From Thalassotalea sp. PP2-459 (GTDB lineage Bacteria > Pseudomonadota > Gammaproteobacteria > Enterobacterales > Alteromonadaceae), in the NCBI RefSeq assembly GCF_001913705.1, contig NZ_MKQD01000034.1:303866-367865 (forward strand): 64,000 nucleotides of DNA, in the 5' to 3' direction. Shown here one piece after another: positions 60,536 to 64,000 of the stretch. Position numbers and translations under genes: made by a program. Every line of letters starts with the position of its first letter. Position 1 is the stretch's first letter. The notes beneath the pieces were generated by a model that saw nothing but the letters and a program-made list of their open reading frames with translations, made no database searches and was not told the origin of the DNA.

Positions 60536-61564
60536 ATGCAAATTCAGCAATCATTTAATTTATCTCATCATAACACCTTTAAGGTGCCGGCTATTTGTCC
60601 GCAATATTTTGAACCCAGCACGCTTGAAGAATTAAAAGAGGCGTATCAAAGCTGCAAAGGCAATTTCTACTTACTTGGTGAAGGTAGTAATACGTTGTTT
60701 ATTGATAATCAAGCCCCGTTAATTATTCGCCCTAAACTCATGGGTAAATCAATTAACATGGAAAAAAATGCTGTGTTTTTAACGGTAAACTGTGGCGAAA
60801 ATTGGCATGAATTAGTGCAATACTGTGTGGCAAATAACTACTACGGTATTGAAAACCTGGCATTAATTCCTGGTAGTGTTGGCGCGGCACCTGTGCAAAA
60901 CATCGGTGCGTATGGTGTTGAATTGTCAGATGTTATTCAGTCTGTTTCTTGGTTCGATTTTTCACAGCAACAGGTGATAGAGCTCGATAACAGAGCTTGT
61001 GAGTTTGGTTATCGAGACAGTATTTTTAAACAGTCACTACAAGGAAAGGGAGTCATTGTCAGTGTGACTTTGAAACTCGCCAGAGAGTTTCAGCCGAAAC
61101 TTTCTTATAAAGGACTAAGCTTTGAACAAAAAAAACTAACAGCAAAACATGTGATGGAAAGGGTGATAAGCATTCGTGAAAGTAAACTTCCAGATCCTAA
61201 AAAACTCCCAAATGCAGGCAGCTTTTTTAAAAATCCGATTATAAGTAGCGAAGTATATCACACATTAATTGCAACATATCCCGACATGCCCGCGTATAAA
61301 GTGACTGAGCAAACCTATAAGCTTGCTGCCGGTTGGCTAATAGAGCATGCTGGATTGAAAGGGTATCGTGAAAGAGGTGTTGGTGTGCATCAGAATCAAG
61401 CATTAGTACTGGTTAATTTTGAGCATGTAAAAGGTATGCGTATCGTTGAATTAGCGACACTTATTATGGAAAAAGTACAAGAAAAGTTTGGTATTTTATT
61501 GGCTCCTGAAGTACGAATTGTTGATCGCCGAGGCCTTACATCCATTTCAGAGATAATGGTCTAA
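60536..61564 (+). CDS. murB: UDP-N-acetylenolpyruvoylglucosamine reductase
   Basis: 342 residues, type I MurB. FAD-binding LLGEGSNTLF, ALIPGSVGAAPVQNIGAYGVE, and the proton-donor serine in NAGSFFKNP. Reduces enolpyruvyl-UDP-GlcNAc to UDP-MurNAc. The stop abuts the birA start. Confidence 0.96.
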   Translation: MQIQQSFNLSHHNTFKVPAICPQYFEPSTLEELKEAYQSCKGNFYLLGEGSNTLFIDNQAPLIIRPKLMGKSINMEKNAVFLTVNCGENWHELVQYCVANNYYGIENLALIPGSVGAAPVQNIGAYGVELSDVIQSVSWFDFSQQQVIELDNRACEFGYRDSIFKQSLQGKGVIVSVTLKLAREFQPKLSYKGLSFEQKKLTAKHVMERVISIRESKLPDPKKLPNAGSFFKNPIISSEVYHTLIATYPDMPAYKVTEQTYKLAAGWLIEHAGLKGYRERGVGVHQNQALVLVNFEHVKGMRIVELATLIMEKVQEKFGILLAPEVRIVDRRGLTSISEIMV

Positions 61565-62541
61565 TGGCTAATCTAATAAAAGAAAAAATACTGATAGCGT
61601 TAGCCGATGGACAGTTTGTGTCTGGTGAATCATTGGGCGAGCGTTTCGGTATCAGTCGAGCTGCAGTATCAAAACATATTAAAGGCATTGGTGAGTTAGG
61701 CATTGATGTTTTTAGAGTTAGCGGTAAAGGGTATCGACTGGCGCAACCAATAAACATGTTAGATAAGCGACAGATTTTAACGCATATTGATCAAGCTTAT
61801 TCAGACACGATTATCGACACTAACGTGCTTATCGATTCAACAAATAGTGAATTAATGCGCCGAATTCCTTCTCAATTAACACGTGGTCAAGTGTGTATTG
61901 CAGAGTGTCAAAGTGCAGGTCGGGGAAGAAGAGGCAGAGAGTGGGTATCTCCGTTTGGTTCTCATGTTTATATGTCAATGTACTGGTATTTAGAGCAAGG
62001 AATGTCTGCTGCCATGGGGTTAAGTATGGTAACAGCACTCGCGATTAGTGATGCGATTAAGAGCTTATATGATATTGATGTTGGGCTTAAGTGGCCTAAT
62101 GATATCTATTTAAAGGGAGTTAAATTAGCTGGTATATTGATTGAATTAGAAGGGCAAGCATTAGATCCGTGTCATTGTGTTATTGGTTTAGGGGTAAATG
62201 TTGATATGCCTAATAATGTCACGGATAAAATAGATCAACAATGGACTGACCTTCAATCACATGTAAATAAAATCATTGATAGAAACCAGTTAGCGGCGTG
62301 TATTATTAGTAAGTTACGTAATCGAATATTCCAACATGAAAGATCAGGCTTGGTCGATATGATTGAAGATTGGCAAGCAAGGGATCAGTTTATTAATCAA
62401 CCTGTTAAGTTAATCACAGGTGTTAATGAAACTCATGGCATCTGCCGAGGTATTAATAGCCAGGGTGCGTTACTTTTAGAGGTAGACAATAAAATACAGC
62501 CTATCTACGGTGGTGAAGTGAGCTTACGAGGCCTTGCATGA
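61564..62541 (+). CDS. birA: Biotin-protein ligase / biotin operon repressor
   Basis: 325 residues. N-terminal winged helix (LIALADGQFVSGESLGERFGISRAAVSKHI, given here only as its ends: LIALADG to AVSKHI), ligase domain with the biotinyl-AMP loop GRGRRGREWVSPFG and LKWPNDIYL, and a C-terminal SH3-like part. Attaches biotin to carboxylases and represses bio genes. One-base overlap with murB, four-base overlap with coaX (ATGA). Confidence 0.95.
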   Translation: MANLIKEKILIALADGQFVSGESLGERFGISRAAVSKHIKGIGELGIDVFRVSGKGYRLAQPINMLDKRQILTHIDQAYSDTIIDTNVLIDSTNSELMRRIPSQLTRGQVCIAECQSAGRGRRGREWVSPFGSHVYMSMYWYLEQGMSAAMGLSMVTALAISDAIKSLYDIDVGLKWPNDIYLKGVKLAGILIELEGQALDPCHCVIGLGVNVDMPNNVTDKIDQQWTDLQSHVNKIIDRNQLAACIISKLRNRIFQHERSGLVDMIEDWQARDQFINQPVKLITGVNETHGICRGINSQGALLLEVDNKIQPIYGGEVSLRGLA

Positions 62542-63257
62542 AATTATTAGTGGATGCAGGAAATACGCGAATAAAGTACACGATTTTTCAAGCTGGGAAG
62601 TTTTCAACTATTCATACAGTCTCAACGGGTAACTTAACACCGGAACTATCAGCAGACGTAATCGCTAAAATCACGGGCTGTTTAATTGCGAGTGTGAAAC
62701 AAAGTGATGCCATATTAGCTGTGATTGATTGGTGTGAAAAACATAACATTCCGATTCAACAATTACGCAGCACTGAACACCACAAGGGTTTAATCAATAG
62801 TTATCCTGAACCGCGTACCTTAGGGGTTGATCGTTGGCTTGCCATGCTTGGAGCAATGAAGCTATTTCCAAGTACATCCTTAATGGTTGTTGATGCAGGT
62901 ACTGCAACCACCCTTGATTGTATATCGCAGCAGGGTAAGCATCTTGGTGGTTGGATCATCCCTGGTATAGCATTACAAATGTCTACTTTATTTGATAAAG
63001 CTGAAAAGATTCATGGCGAGCCTGTAGCTATAAATAATATTGCTTTGGGCAACAATACATCGATGGCAGTTAGCCAAGGCGCTTTAATTGCTACTCTTGG
63101 ATTGATAGAGCAGGGAGTAAAACTGTGTGCTGAACAAGGATTAAAACCACATGTTATATTAACAGGTGGCAATGCTGATTATGTAAGTCAGCATTTAGTG
63201 CTTGAACACCATGTTGATCCAGCACTTATCTTTCATGGAATGAGCCAATATTGCTGA
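62538..63257 (+). CDS. coaX: Type III pantothenate kinase
   Basis: 239 residues. ASKHA-fold motifs: LLVDAGNTRIKYTIF (phosphate 1), TLGVDRWLAMLGA, and VVDAGTATTLDCI (phosphate 2). First step of coenzyme A synthesis. E. coli has the unrelated type I coaA in this place after birA. Confidence 0.95.
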   Translation: MKLLVDAGNTRIKYTIFQAGKFSTIHTVSTGNLTPELSADVIAKITGCLIASVKQSDAILAVIDWCEKHNIPIQQLRSTEHHKGLINSYPEPRTLGVDRWLAMLGAMKLFPSTSLMVVDAGTATTLDCISQQGKHLGGWIIPGIALQMSTLFDKAEKIHGEPVAINNIALGNNTSMAVSQGALIATLGLIEQGVKLCAEQGLKPHVILTGGNADYVSQHLVLEHHVDPALIFHGMSQYC

Positions 63258-63336
63258 TAAAGTTAGCTAATTAAGCGCAGTTCTGAGTAAAAAACCGTCA
63301 AACAATAAAAATACGACATTTTTTTGTTTTTACCTA

Positions 63337-63365
63337 TTGCAAGGGACAAAACATTACTCTAGAAT
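63337..63365 (+). promoter_or_regulatory. Promoter of the tRNA-tuf operon
   Basis: TTGCAA (63337-63342), 17-base spacer, TAGAAT (63360-63365), followed by a GC-containing discriminator TCGCACC. An A/T-rich stretch upstream may act as an UP element. 20 bases before the first tRNA. Confidence 0.75.
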
Positions 63366-63384
63366 TCGCACCACTTAATGTAGT

Positions 63385-63460
<76 letters not shown>

Positions 63461-63488
63461 TTAATTCTCTTTATGAGATTTAGAATTT

Positions 63489-63573
63489 GGAGGGGTTCCC
63501 GAGTGGCCAAAGGGATCAGACTGTAAATCTGACGGCTCCGCCTTCGGTGGTTCGAATCCACCTCCCTCCACCA
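63489..63573 (+). tRNA. tyrU: tRNA-Tyr (anticodon GTA)
   Basis: 85 bases with a long variable arm and encoded CCA. Anticodon stem CAGA/TCTG around CTGTAAA; T arm GGTGG-TTCGAAT-CCACC. Confidence 0.97.
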
Positions 63574-63578
63574 TTTTT

Positions 63579-63596
63579 GCATAGCTTAGGCTATGC
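63579..63596 (+). repeat. Small hairpin between tRNA-Tyr and tRNA-Gly
   Basis: GCATAGC-TTAG-GCTATGC, a perfect 7-bp stem with tetraloop, six bases after the tRNA-Tyr CCA. No T tract. It may guide cleavage of the polycistronic tRNA transcript. Confidence 0.5.
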
Positions 63597-63663
63597 GGCG
63601 AAGAGCAACTTATAGTTAACGCGCTCTTTCACCAATTTTGCAGGGATATTCTGATTGAATACT

Positions 63664-63738
<75 letters not shown>

Positions 63739-63756
63739 ATCTTTGTAATTTCGTGT

Positions 63757-63832
63757 GCTGATATAGCTCAGTTGGTAGAGCGCACCCTTGGTAAGGGTGA
63801 GGTCGGCAGTTCAAATCTGCCTATCAGCACCA
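63757..63832 (+). tRNA. thrT: tRNA-Thr (anticodon GGT)
   Basis: 76 bases with encoded CCA. Acceptor GCTGATA/TATCAGC, anticodon stem CACCC/GGGTG around TTGGTAA. Directly precedes tuf. Confidence 0.97.
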
Positions 63833-63899
63833 CTACATTGAATTCTTCATTTATCCCACTTATTAACAATATAGCTTTTATAAAACTGCTTAGAGGTAA

Positions 63900-64000
<101 letters not shown>

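Overview
The window looks like a chromosomal segment of a marine gammaproteobacterium, most plausibly Alteromonadales near Colwellia/Thalassotalea. This is inferred from the AT-rich base composition, E. coli-like gene orders (gpmI-envC-yibQ, secB-gpsA-trmL, nnr-tsaE-amiB-mutL-miaA-hfq-hflXKC-purA, metJ/metBL, argE/argCB, murB-birA, thrU-tyrU-glyT-thrT-tufB) and an ArgH-GNAT fusion of the kind known from Moritella and other marine gammaproteobacteria. No phage, insertion sequence, CRISPR array or rRNA was seen. The content is mostly core genome with a few accessory modules.

Layout. 1-8 kb: the start of a patatin-like lipase, an exported trypsin-like protease, the division/envelope operon gpmI-envC-yibQ (minus strand) and the divergent rhodanese-grxC-secB-gpsA run, then trmL. 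8-16 kb: fieF, pldB, a CpxRA-type two-component system with a divergent cpxP-like gene and a recognisable CpxR box, then a BlaI-type repressor with an M56 protease fused to a TonB C-terminal domain. 15-19 kb: a glycerophosphodiesterase with psd, then rsgA, orn and a hotdog-fold protein. 19.5-25 kb: an unusual operon of a very large, catalytically degenerate hybrid-kinase-like membrane protein, a small DUF1289 protein and a TPR protein whose receiver domain lacks its phospho-acceptor aspartate. 25-38 kb: queG, then the long nnr-to-purA superoperon, closed by a perfect 18-bp-stem terminator. 38-44.5 kb: a small solute-binding-like protein, a short malic enzyme, metJ and metBL with two arrays of Met boxes. 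44.7-47.4 kb: a family I do not recognise, next to a membrane diguanylate cyclase. 47.4-56 kb: the arginine cluster argE/argCBFGH(A) plus argA. 56.6-60.4 kb: a polysaccharide export module (beta-barrel, short Wza-like protein, Wzc-like kinase) without glycosyltransferases. 60.5-64 kb: murB-birA-coaX, four tRNA genes and the start of tuf.

How the parts work together: the arginine block encodes nearly the whole pathway from glutamate (argD is not seen here) and carries two N-acetylglutamate synthase domains. Envelope quality control is represented several times (CpxRA/CpxP, HflKC, EnvC/AmiB). The candidates for something little described are the degenerate phosphorelay operon at 19.5-24.9 kb, the unknown protein beside the diguanylate cyclase, and the BlaI/M56-TonB pair with its own palindromic operator. 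Start sites were moved where an in-frame ATG (or, for hflX, a TTG) has the better ribosome-binding site or the better family match.
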